Assembly (NCBI RefSeq): GCF_001636405.1
Contig: NZ_KV440950.1
Span: 4,816,778-4,880,777, forward strand
Origin: Peribacillus frigoritolerans
GTDB lineage: Bacteria; Bacillota; Bacilli; Bacillales; DSM-1321
Length of the DNA stretch: 64,000 bases
Direction: 5' to 3'
In this document: positions 54,100-61,724 of the stretch, one piece after another
Layout: every line of letters starts with the position of its first letter
Position numbering within the stretch: the first letter of the stretch is position 1
Translations under genes and position numbers: made by a program
The notes under the pieces: model-generated
What the model was told of the DNA's origin: nothing
The model's database searches: none
What the model saw: the letters and a program-made list of their open reading frames with translations, nothing else

Positions 54100-54950
54100 A
54101 ACTATCCACTCCTTGAAAAATTTACCTATACTTATTATAACCTCTATTTTGGATCCGTAAATATTTCCAGAGGTTAAAGATTTGTAGAATTTGCAATAGT
54201 ACTTTTTCTAAGAGACATTTTACGCTCGCGGATTGCGGATAACAGAAAACGACATTAGGTTTTTATTCATATTTACCCACTTATTTTTCCATTCTTAAGC
54301 TTATTCTACAACTTCAACAATAATTCCTTCTTTCACTATCCTGTCCCGTTAGTTTAAGTATAAACCTTCACAATTTCACTAGAGTGTAATGGTTTTTTTT
54401 GCTATATAGACGTAAAGAAATAACGATATTCAGAAATAACTTGGTCTAAAAAAACCTTGCGCACTCAATCTTTTCTGGGCTTTTTCATTACAATAAAAAA
54501 CTGATTAATAGTTTTTACATATTATAGCTTTATTAATAGAAAGCAATTATAAAAGCCCCCTTGTGCTAGGGGCTGTTAGTTTACGTGAGTTGCGTTCTAA
54601 GCCTGCTAGTTCCTTCCTTTTATATGCTTGTGAAATGCAATGAGCTTTAGTCTTCACCTATTACAACTATATCGAAGACTTACCTTCATATTGACCAAAA
54701 GCAACATTCCTGACTTCATTGAAATCTTGAGGGCTATTAATATCAATCTTCTTTATGAATATTACAAGCTTTTACCCCAACATTTAATGACTTTTTATCA
54801 AAAGAACCAGCTCCCTTGTCAATTTAGTCGAACCGATAAGGAAGCCAAGAGTAAGGGAATCCCAAGAGTTCAACTCCAGAGCGTCATCGAAAGGAAGTTC
54901 CTTCAGCGTTGTTTTCTCGCGGATCCTTCTCAAGCTTAGCTTCGCATTAT
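54100..54950. other. 850-bp region without a supported gene
   Basis: AT-rich. It contains a hairpin AACCTC/GAGGTT at 54142-54177 and a leftward hairpin AGCCCC-N10-GGGGCT at 54551-54573. An open plus-strand frame at 54640-54939 lacks an RBS and any family resemblance. Probably the left border zone of the phage-type block. Confidence 0.45.
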
Positions 54951-55583
54951 TTATTCCTTGTCTTCTTCGTCCATGAACAAATCAGTAAGAGAGACTATTG
55001 AAGCGTTGTCCTTGTTCTCTTTACTTTTCGTAAACTTCCGGTTTAATCCCAAGCTTTCAGCTAGTCGAATTAATTTGGTTTCAAAATCGTTGTAGCTTGG
55101 AGACTCGTCTAGGAAATTCGCTGAGTCCTTTCGAGCTTGCTTAATGAAGTTGAAAATGTAGCGGTCAAGCATTGCAAGGTTCACTGGGTCAATCTCGTTC
55201 TCCTCAAGGAACCACTCGACAGTTTCATTGTAAAATTCAACCTCCTCTTTTGTGAGCTGGTCTTTAAATGACTGACTGTAAATTCCATGCACTAGAGCCG
55301 CCTTCGAGTTTAAATTTGCCATACTTTTCATCCTCCCTTCCTCAGTTTTTTGTCCTGTAGAGTTCCCTCCATGGGTTTTACACCTTCCATTTGAAGAACC
55401 GTCCTCCTTAATATGAGGAGAGCGAACACAAATTGAACCGTTCCCCTGTTTGGCTCCACATATGGAGGGTTCCTTTTTAAGCTTGCGCTTTATAATCTTT
55501 ACAGCTTCCTCATTAGTTTCCCCCTCAGTCTGAGCAATGAGTTCTCTCAGTTCCTTTGGGAGTTTGCTTCTTTTGTTCCCCAT
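54951..55583 (-). CDS. TerS-like phage protein with HGG zinc motif
   Basis: 210 residues from the ATG at 55583, with AGAGGTGAAAGGA upstream. Residues 40-80 hold Cys-rich ICGAKQGNGSICVRSPH and GRCKTHGGNSTGQKTEEG, the C-x-C-H-G-G motif found in many phage small-terminase-like proteins. C-terminal half is helical. In phages TerS recognises DNA for packaging. It is the last gene of the leftward block; no TerL follows. Confidence 0.65.
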   Translation of the reverse strand: MGNKRSKLPKELRELIAQTEGETNEEAVKIIKRKLKKEPSICGAKQGNGSICVRSPHIKEDGSSNGRCKTHGGNSTGQKTEEGRMKSMANLNSKAALVHGIYSQSFKDQLTKEEVEFYNETVEWFLEENEIDPVNLAMLDRYIFNFIKQARKDSANFLDESPSYNDFETKLIRLAESLGLNRKFTKSKENKDNASIVSLTDLFMDEEDKE

Positions 55584-55588
55584 TCCTT

Positions 55589-55737
55589 TCACCTCTTGTT
55601 TTGGAGCTGGTCATATCGTTCCTCCAGCTCTCTTTTCTTTTCTTTTCTTCATAGTTTCCTAGTTGACGCTTCAACTTGAGACGCTCCATGAGCTCAGCTT
55701 GAATTGAAACCATTTCCTCCTCAGTGCTTTTGCTCAT
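55589..55737 (-). pseudogene. Small phage coiled-coil gene with a -1 frameshift
   Basis: ATG at 55737 with AGGAGGG 6 bases upstream; reads MSKSTEEEMVSIQAELMERL and KLKRQLGNYEEKKRKE. The zero frame then runs into the next gene for 68 bp. A -1 shift at the A-rich AAAAGAAAAGAAAAG tract near 55630-55645 gives ELEERYDQLQNKR and a TGA at 55589, 5 bp before the next ATG. Mutation, sequencing error or programmed shift cannot be told apart. Confidence 0.6.
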
Positions 55738-55752
55738 AAAGTTCCCTCCTCA

Positions 55753-56670
55753 TTACAAGCTCTTCCCATGCTTTTTAGTATGTTCCTCATAGAAACGCTC
55801 GAAAGCTTCCTTCTCTTCCTGTTCCTTTTTCTCAGCAAGAAGAGCTTTCACATAAGGAGACTTTTGGAGACCGTCAACAGTCTTTTTGAGTTGGTTGAAC
55901 TTCTCGGAAGCTGGAAGCTTATCAAAGGAAACTTGTTTTTGACGCTTCAAAGCAAATTGAATCATTGACTTATTGACTGCCCTTTCAATCTTCTCGCTCA
56001 AGTCCTCTTGCTCACCCTTCTCCCTTTTTTCCTTCTCAGTCTCTTCAATCAGAGCCCACAAAGCGTGTAGTTCTTTTATTTCCGCTACACTGAGCGACTC
56101 ATTGGTATTTAAAGCCTTGTCTAATAAAAAACCCAATCGTTCTAAATTCTTGTTTTCAGTTTTAGTGTTCATCTTGTTTCCTCCGTCTTCGTAGTTTGAA
56201 ATCAAGCTTCCATCCTCAGCAAACATTTGAGCTGACTTCACTTGTGGAAAAGCCACCAAGGAAACTTCTCGGATCCTGTAGGGCTTCGCTTTACCGTTGA
56301 AGTTCTCCAAGTAGAATGAAATTGACAGCTTCTTATACAATCCATTCTGAGCCTTTTCCTGAGCTTCCTTGTCAATAATCTTGAGCTTTCCGAATAGCTT
56401 CCCACCACTCAAGCTCACCTCTTGTAAGAAGCCAACCGTATCTTTTGCTGAGTCGGAGTGGTCTAGTTGAACCGGAATTTCGTCCTCAGGGTAGAAGGTG
56501 TCAACCAAAACTTGAAGGTCTTCCTCTGTGTATTCAACTCCCCTGTGAGTGCCGACAGAGAACAACTCAGCGTCTTTGTAAAGCGCTCCATTAATTACCT
56601 CACTGAAACTCTGACCGTTGAAATCACTGGAAAATCCTTCCGAAAATTTGTTGCTAATAAATCCTGACAT
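55753..56670 (-). CDS. Phage capsid maturation protease with scaffold-type C-terminus
   Basis: 305 residues. Residues 30-160 match prohead-protease-like proteins: FSVGTHRGVEYTEEDLQVLV, IPVQLDHSDSAKDTVGFLQE, NGLYKKLSISFYLENFNG and REVSLVAFPQVKSAQMFAED, with the conserved His in LDHS and Ser in KLSISF. The rest (about 185-300) is charged and helical (KKEQEEKEAFERFYEEHTKK), as in fused scaffolding domains. It processes or assembles proheads in phages. No major capsid gene follows in the window. Confidence 0.75.
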   Translation of the reverse strand: MSGFISNKFSEGFSSDFNGQSFSEVINGALYKDAELFSVGTHRGVEYTEEDLQVLVDTFYPEDEIPVQLDHSDSAKDTVGFLQEVSLSGGKLFGKLKIIDKEAQEKAQNGLYKKLSISFYLENFNGKAKPYRIREVSLVAFPQVKSAQMFAEDGSLISNYEDGGNKMNTKTENKNLERLGFLLDKALNTNESLSVAEIKELHALWALIEETEKEKREKGEQEDLSEKIERAVNKSMIQFALKRQKQVSFDKLPASEKFNQLKKTVDGLQKSPYVKALLAEKKEQEEKEAFERFYEEHTKKHGKSL

Positions 56671-56698
56671 AAAATCACCTCATATTTTTGTTTTGTTC

Positions 56699-56908
56699 TT
56701 AAACTGAAAGTAAGCCTTTAGAGTTGAACTCTTTTTGCAACTCCATAAGCTTCTCGAAAGAGAAAGTCTCAATAAAAGAGCGCTCAAACTCTTCGAGCTT
56801 CTCCAAGGCAAAAGCAAGCAACCTCTTTCGACCTGTCTCAAGTGCAATCCTGCTCGCTTCCGAGTAGTCTAGAAGTAAACTTTCATAGTATTTAATAACG
56901 TTCTCCAT
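56699..56908 (-). CDS. Small helical phage-type protein, 69 residues
   Basis: ATG at 56908; GAGGTGAG lies about 9 bases upstream, overlapping an alternative GTG start. Helical throughout (MENVIKYYESLLLDYSEASR, later RKRLLAFALEKLEEFERSFI). No known domain. Inside the leftward block between the protease gene and another small gene. Confidence 0.6.
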   Translation of the reverse strand: MENVIKYYESLLLDYSEASRIALETGRKRLLAFALEKLEEFERSFIETFSFEKLMELQKEFNSKGLLSV

Positions 56909-56969
56909 TGAGCAACTCACCTCGTTTTTGTATTTAAATAAGAGCCAGAATGATCCGGCTCATTAGTTG

Positions 56970-57110
56970 TCATTTATTTAGTTCCGTTCTCATGCTTGCA
57001 ATCGTGCGGTCAATCGAGTTCTCCTTGAGCTTAAGCTCCAACATCTTTTCATCGAATCGTAGTTGCTGAAAAAGCATTTCTTTTCTAAAATCACTTAGTC
57101 TCCTTTCCAC
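56970..57110 (-). CDS. Small helical phage-type protein, 46 residues
   Basis: GTG at 57110 with GAGGTG 5 bases upstream; reads MERRLSDFRKEMLFQQLRFD at the start and SIDRTIASMRTELNK at the end. One charged coiled-coil-like helix. Position and strand fit the operon. Confidence 0.6.
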   Translation of the reverse strand: MERRLSDFRKEMLFQQLRFDEKMLELKLKENSIDRTIASMRTELNK

Positions 57111-57196
57111 AAAAATCACCTCAGAAGTTTATTGGTTGTTTCCCCTTATTCGTTTTAATGAGAAGGAAGCTCGAAAGCCTCCCTCAGTAGTACGTC

Positions 57197-57787
57197 TTAG
57201 TTCAATTCAATGAAAGCCTCAATCTTAGCAACTAGCTCACTGAACTCCTTTTCAGCCTTCGAAATTCCGGAAGCTGAAGCCTTGTTTGCGGCTTCACTCA
57301 GTCGAGCATTCTCTGGTTTTGAAGCGTCAAAGTGTTCTCCGTATTTCAAGCCAGCCATTCTCTGCAATTCTTGAGCGTCAGCCATTCCAGTCTTTCCGTA
57401 AAGCCTGCTTACAAGCTCCTCAGCTTTCATTTCAAATTTTCTGCGCTTGTGAGCCAAGTAAACTCGCTCCTCGTAAGCCTTAGCCGCCTCGTCAATCTTT
57501 GCTTGCTTCTCAGCCTCATTAATAGCTCCAATCTGGGAGCCAACCTCGGAAATCTCAGCTCCAATAGCTTCAAGCTCTTTTTGAGTCTTCTCAATAGCTG
57601 ACTTGAACTTCTCAACTTGTTTTTTGTTGGCGGCTGTCTCGTCAATCATTAAGTTTGTTTCCGCTATAGCCAGACCGTTCTGAATCTTACTTATCTTAGT
57701 TTGAAGCTCTTGAGCCTTCTCTTGCAACCTCCCTTGTTTTACTTCCAATGCTTCCAATTCGTTTGTTTTCTTTGTGAATAATCCCAT
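57197..57787 (-). CDS. Coiled-coil phage-type protein, 196 residues
   Basis: Long coiled coil from about 8 to 110 (ELEALEVKQGRLQEKAQELQ, later IEKTQKELEAIGAEISEVGS) and a second helical half ending KAEKEFSELVAKIEAFIELN. AGGAGG precedes the ATG. A phage structural, scaffold or tail-type protein is plausible; no specific family recognised. Confidence 0.65.
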   Translation of the reverse strand: MGLFTKKTNELEALEVKQGRLQEKAQELQTKISKIQNGLAIAETNLMIDETAANKKQVEKFKSAIEKTQKELEAIGAEISEVGSQIGAINEAEKQAKIDEAAKAYEERVYLAHKRRKFEMKAEELVSRLYGKTGMADAQELQRMAGLKYGEHFDASKPENARLSEAANKASASGISKAEKEFSELVAKIEAFIELN

Positions 57788-57916
57788 AGTATTTTTCCTC
57801 CTGAGCTCGCCTCTGAGGGCGGCATGTTTTTTTTGAATGTCAAATAAGCCTTCGAGCGAATTGCTCCAAGGTGGATCCGTTTTATTTTCCTTCTCAGTAA
57901 ACCGAGTAAGGTATTC

Positions 57917-58735
57917 TTACCATTCCATTCTTTCTCGAACGTTCAACTCGTTTCCAATAACGTCCGTCACTTCCTCAATCGTTACGAATCTGTTTTGCCT
58001 TGAGACTAGCTTTGGAGTAATTATTAACGCTGTCCTGCAAGTCCTTAAACCAACTAGCGCTTGCTTCTTGAGAAGGCTCGCAATTAATCGCTTGACTTGA
58101 ACCAAGGAAATTCCGACCTCCTCAGCGAAACGCTCTCGGTCAAATAGCTCAACCTTGTTCGCGTCCAACTCGTGTGGGTTCCTACAGAGTGCATAAAACT
58201 TAGTGTTGAAATATGGAAGCATCATGAACAATAAACCCAGTTCTTGAACAGTCAGCTTTTTAATTTTTTCTCTGAGTTGGATGTTGTAAAGCTTTGTAAA
58301 AAAGTCCTTTTCTGTTCTCGTTCCTCTTGAAGCCAATCGAGGGTCAATGTAATACTGAAAGCTTCTTCCTACTTTCTCACTTCTTACATATCCAAGGCTT
58401 ACAAGCTCACTTATTTGAGTTTGAACGCTCCGAGCTGACTTTCCTGTTAGTTCAGCAATATCTTTCGCTGAAAGAGCTTTCTGGTTGAAGTAAAGCAAGC
58501 CCTCTTTATTCATATCCATATACGCTAGTAAGCTCAAGAAAGTTCCTGCTTGGGTCAAATTCAAAGTTTTATTCATGCCTTTTACTCCTCCATCTTCAAC
58601 TTGGACAAACGTCCTCTTGTCTTCCTGTCTCATTCTTGCTTTAAAAGCTTTGTCTGAGTTGACTCTCTGAGGACTTTTTGCTTCTCCTCCAAGTTCAACC
58701 AACTCTCTCACTGTCATCTCCTCAAAATTCTTCAT
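57917..58735 (-). CDS. Winged-helix protein, possible replication initiator or regulator
   Basis: 272 residues. A helix-turn-helix lies near 85-115 (ALSAKDIAELTGKSARSVQT) and a second one near 200-225 (RFAEEVGISLVQVKRLIASL). Two winged-helix units in one protein resemble RepA/RepB-type plasmid and phage initiators, but gene regulators have the same layout. It lies in the early part of the block, between the XRE gene and structural-type genes. Confidence 0.6.
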   Translation of the reverse strand: MKNFEEMTVRELVELGGEAKSPQRVNSDKAFKARMRQEDKRTFVQVEDGGVKGMNKTLNLTQAGTFLSLLAYMDMNKEGLLYFNQKALSAKDIAELTGKSARSVQTQISELVSLGYVRSEKVGRSFQYYIDPRLASRGTRTEKDFFTKLYNIQLREKIKKLTVQELGLLFMMLPYFNTKFYALCRNPHELDANKVELFDRERFAEEVGISLVQVKRLIASLLKKQALVGLRTCRTALIITPKLVSRQNRFVTIEEVTDVIGNELNVRERMEW

Positions 58736-58774
58736 TTTCTCTTTTCTCCTGCTGAATACAGCTTTTAGTTTGTT

Positions 58775-58990
58775 TTATTTGGTCTTTACTTCCACGCTTA
58801 TTAAGCTCATTGGATCGTTCTCACCAAGAGTGGAAGCAATCTTATTTAGCGTTTTAAAAGTTATTGCTCGTTCAATCTTTATCCTTGAGAGAGCTTGTTT
58901 GTGAATCCCTGTCTTGTCTGCAAGTTGAGTCAGCGTCAATCCTCTACTTTTTAGAATCTTTTCAATATCAACGTAAATTTCAACGCTCAT
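58775..58990 (-). CDS. XRE-type helix-turn-helix regulator
   Basis: 71 residues, one HTH: LTLTQLADKTGIHKQALSRI and TFKTLNKIASTLGEND. GGAGGTG lies before the ATG. The size is typical of a Cro/C.AhdI-like repressor of an integrated element. It lies 5 bp after the HNH gene in the same transcript. Confidence 0.85.
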   Translation of the reverse strand: MSVEIYVDIEKILKSRGLTLTQLADKTGIHKQALSRIKIERAITFKTLNKIASTLGENDPMSLISVEVKTK

Positions 58991-58994
58991 TTCG

Positions 58995-59615
58995 TCACCT
59001 CCAATATTCTTTATTCCTTTGAGCCAAATCTTCAGCCAACCTCAGGAACTCAACATATCCACCAAAGCTCATGTCATTTGCTTGAGCCAAGTAATGTATT
59101 GTTCTCTCAAGTTGTTCCTTATCAATCAAACCGTTTGAACGCTCACTTTTAATGAACTCGAAAATGCTCATTGCTCCTTTTGCTTGGTTGACCCTCTCAG
59201 AGACAAGAATCAAATTTCCTTTTGTACTACCGAGCCAGCCCTTGCTCATAGCTTGAACGTGGTCAACTTGAAGCTCGACTTTCTCACCGGAAATCATACA
59301 GCGACCAGCCGCGAAAGCTTTGAGCTCCAAATATTCTTCATCAGAGAAGTTGCTTGGAAGTCCGAGTCTAACAGCTCTTTCTCTTTGGCGGTAAACTATC
59401 CTCTTTTCTCTGTTTGCCTTATCGTAGTTCCTTTTGTAATCCTTATAGCAGGGCTCACAAGAAGCTCTCAAGCGTCCATCACTATATGTTGGGAACTCCT
59501 CAGCCAACTTCAACCTTCTACATGTCTTACAAGCCTTCTGAGCAACCTCTCCAGCTTCATTTATAAGTTCAATTTGTTTAGTTTTGTTTGTTTGTCTTAC
59601 TGTAAACATTTCCAC
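58995..59615 (-). CDS. HNH endonuclease
   Basis: 206 residues. Two Cys-x2-Cys knuckles near the N-terminus (CKTCRRLKLAEEFPTY, CEPCYKDYKRNYD) bind structural zinc; the catalytic HNH motif is CMISGEKVELQVDHVQAMSK with GNLILVSERVNQAKG, giving the D-H pair, Asn and a degenerate last position. Start GTG at 59615 (AAGGAG upstream) or ATG two codons later. Phage HNH proteins nick or cleave DNA, often near packaging genes. Confidence 0.85.
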   Translation of the reverse strand: MEMFTVRQTNKTKQIELINEAGEVAQKACKTCRRLKLAEEFPTYSDGRLRASCEPCYKDYKRNYDKANREKRIVYRQRERAVRLGLPSNFSDEEYLELKAFAAGRCMISGEKVELQVDHVQAMSKGWLGSTKGNLILVSERVNQAKGAMSIFEFIKSERSNGLIDKEQLERTIHYLAQANDMSFGGYVEFLRLAEDLAQRNKEYWR

Positions 59616-59625
59616 ATCACTCCTT

Positions 59626-59862
59626 TTAAACTATTTTGTTGACACTACCCCAAAGCAAATAGACCAGCTCGTCAGCCAGCCTTTGGAGTAATGCAGATAA
59701 GCTCAAACTGTTATAGTCACTTTGAAGACCTGTACCAGTTTGAATGATAGGGGAACAACCCTTCGCTCGCTCTTGGGGAGGTCGTGGCAAAGGTTGTTGT
59801 TCTGAGGTCTTCTTGTGGAGAGAAGACTGATAGAGGGGAGCTAAATCAATAGCTCCTTGCAT
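59626..59862 (-). CDS. Doubtful hypothetical protein, 78 residues
   Basis: Frame upstream of the HNH gene with an 11-bp gap. No clear RBS before its ATG; proline-rich centre (QQPLPRPPQERAKG). Could be the first gene of the block or a chance frame. Confidence 0.35.
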   Translation of the reverse strand: MQGAIDLAPLYQSSLHKKTSEQQPLPRPPQERAKGCSPIIQTGTGLQSDYNSLSLSALLQRLADELVYLLWGSVNKIV

Positions 59863-60033
59863 TTAATGACAAAAAAAGTTGCAAAGCCAAATTACGAAGA
59901 AAATAAGAGCCAGCTCTCTAGGAGCCAGATAAACGGAAATTTTAAAATTATGCTCTTAACTATAGTGTGCCAGCACTGTTTACTGTCCTTACCTATAATG
60001 TGAAGCAAATCCTACTTTTTAAAAAAGATCCTC

Positions 60034-60321
60034 TCATATATACATTATTCCGGTCCTGTTACCTTTTTTGAGTGAAAAAAGCTCTTTTTCGTCCTCAGAA
60101 GTGCCTTGATCCCTTGGTACGACTGGGAAAAAAATTTTTTTGAGTTTTCTCAAAATCACGCTTATTTTATCCAATCGAGGAGAATCTTGAGCGATCTCAT
60201 TTTTGCTTTTGGCTCGGGAATGAACTTCATAACTACTTTCGCGAATAAAGTCATCTGAGAGGGCTTTTAGGAGCTCTCCCTGTATTCTGATTATCTTTCG
60301 ATAGTATTTATTTGTATTCAA
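60034..60321 (-). CDS. Doubtful repeat-derived protein, 95 residues
   Basis: Open from a TTG at 60321 without a good RBS. The N-terminal part lies within the degenerate repeats (60.25-60.69 kb) and contains RKIIRIQGELLKALSDDF, which resembles translated copies upstream. The rest is basic. Probably the last intact part of a decayed gene. Confidence 0.35.
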   Translation of the reverse strand: MNTNKYYRKIIRIQGELLKALSDDFIRESSYEVHSRAKSKNEIAQDSPRLDKISVILRKLKKIFFPVVPRDQGTSEDEKELFSLKKGNRTGIMYI

Positions 60322-60695
60322 GAGAGGTAAAAGCTCCCTGAGAGCCTCCTGAGGTCTTCTTGAGAGGTCCTGCTATTTGGAGAACGACTGGCTCATGTTT
60401 TGTTCAGAGTGCAACCGAGAGTGAAGCAGTGGAGTCAGAATAGCCTTGAGAAGCTCTCAGAGGGCTCTCTCAGCTCTTTGAATGGCTTCTGAATTTTGTA
60501 TTCAAAACGATTAGAGACGCTCTGATAGGGCTTCAAATGGCTCCGAGGAGTATTTCTATGACAAAGAGGAGTTTGAATTGCTCTGTAAGGCTCTGAGAGG
60601 ACTCTTCTAGCTCCTTGAATAACTGATTGTATGTAATACGAATAGAATCGCTTTGAGAGCCTCCTGAGGGCTTTTGGTGAGAAAAAAATATTCAA
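60250..60695 (-). repeat. Three degenerate direct repeats, about 150-170 bp apart
   Basis: Minus-strand copies begin near 60680, 60533 and 60362. Each has a CAGGAGGCTCTCA or CAGAGCGTCTCTA type head, then an AT-rich middle with AATACAAA or ATACAATCAG, then GAGCT and CCCTCTCAGA or CCTCTCAGAGC. Translated copies share ALRRL..., IQ and LxE/D patterns. Identity is moderate. Confidence 0.6.
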
Positions 60696-60763
60696 AAAAT
60701 ATACTTTGTAAAAATGTCAGCTACCGCTCAAGCAACCCTCCCACCCTCTTATGATTTTCCGTC

Positions 60764-61071
60764 TCAAGGCTCCCAATATCCGGTATTAATCCAAATCTCA
60801 TGAGCTTCAGTATCATATCCTGCGCCAATCAGCTACCTTCAGTATCATATCCTGCGCCAATTAAAACAGTCATAAATTATACTCTCCCAAGGGATTCAAG
60901 CGTTTCCACCTCGGAAATCCTCTTATATCTTATGACTAAAGGAACCGTCTCAGGGAAGAACGAAATGGATCCGCCCTCAAGGTGATGAAGTGGAACCTCT
61001 TTTAAAAATCTTATTTTCTTCCTCAAGGGATTAAAGGATTCTAGGGAGTGAACTAAATAGACACCATATCT
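60764..61071 (-). pseudogene. Decayed gene with an in-frame TAA and a 32-bp duplication
   Basis: From 61071 the minus strand stays open through GVYLVHSLESFNPLRKK, PLHHLEGGSISFFPETVPLV and IRYKRISEVETLESLGRV to a TAA at 60879, then continues in the same frame MTVLIGAGYDTE. A 32-bp duplication (60805-60861) shifts the frame; ignoring one copy, the protein ends AHEIWINTGYWEP at 60764. No start codon survives at the 5' end. Family not recognised. Confidence 0.5.
60805..60861. repeat. Direct repeat of 25 bp, 32-bp period
   Basis: CTTCAGTATCATATCCTGCG followed by CCAAT at 60805-60829 and again, identically, at 60837-60861. Confidence 0.95.
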
Positions 61072-61090
61072 TTAAATACTTGGTATTAAA

Positions 61091-61195
61091 ATAAATAAAT
61101 ACAAGAGGTGGCTTATTAGTTGACCTATTAGTAAAGCACTAAAGAGTAAATAATAAATAAATATAAGAGGTGTCTATTAGTTGAACTATAAGTAA
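61091..61195. repeat. Imperfect direct repeat of about 43 bp, 62-bp period
   Basis: ATAAATAAATACAAGAGGTG with TATTAGTTGACC at 61091-61134 and ATAAATAAATATAAGAGGTG with TATTAGTTGAAC at 61153-61195. Noncoding. Confidence 0.85.
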
Positions 61196-61690
61196 TACTC
61201 TTTTAGTCTTTCGGGAGGGTGTGACCTTTTTTTCTTCCCTTTTGTTCTTTACTGAGGTGGCAAACTCAACAGCACCAAGGACTTGAGAGGTATTTTCAGG
61301 ACTTATTAATCGTTTTTGGAGTAGGCTCAGGAGCGGAGAAAAACTAGTACAGACTTCAATAAGAACTGGTACAGTTTTCGTTTGAGGTAAACTATCCTTA
61401 AGATTTCTTTTCGCTTTACCGAGGAAGGACACTCTGGCTTTGTAGAACTATCGGGGCAGGTTAGTTGAACAAGCAATAATCAAAATAATTAAATAAACAT
61501 TAGAAAAAGCTTTTTATTGTGATACATTAAATGGAAATACGAGGTGGAAAAAATGCTGTCATTATTGAACGATTTTTCCCTGTCACAATTACATCATCAT
61601 AACTAGTAGCAATCTTTATTTAGTTTCAAATTTTTAAGTTTATTTAAACTATAATTAAAGTGATTCCAAAAACAGGTTTATATTTTAGTG
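61196..61690. other. Gene-free stretch
   Basis: A weak minus-strand frame (61139-61432) with no RBS covers part of it; otherwise AT-rich sequence without features. Confidence 0.4.
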
Positions 61691-61724
61691 AAACGAGTAA
61701 TCTTAGAAAGAAGACTACTCGTTT
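61691..61724 (-). terminator. Hairpin at the end of the 384-residue membrane protein gene
   Basis: AAACGAGTA pairs with TACTCGTTT across the stop codon. The tail after it on the minus strand is only weakly T-rich, so terminator function is tentative. Confidence 0.5.

Noticed and set aside
54640..54939. 99-codon plus-strand frame
   Set aside because: No RBS and no recognisable domain; not called as a gene.
60435..60695. 86-codon minus-strand frame
   Set aside because: It coincides with the degenerate repeats and has no RBS; treated as repeat or decayed coding sequence.
61139..61432. 97-codon minus-strand frame
   Set aside because: GTG start without an RBS; its end overlaps the direct repeat at 61153-61195.
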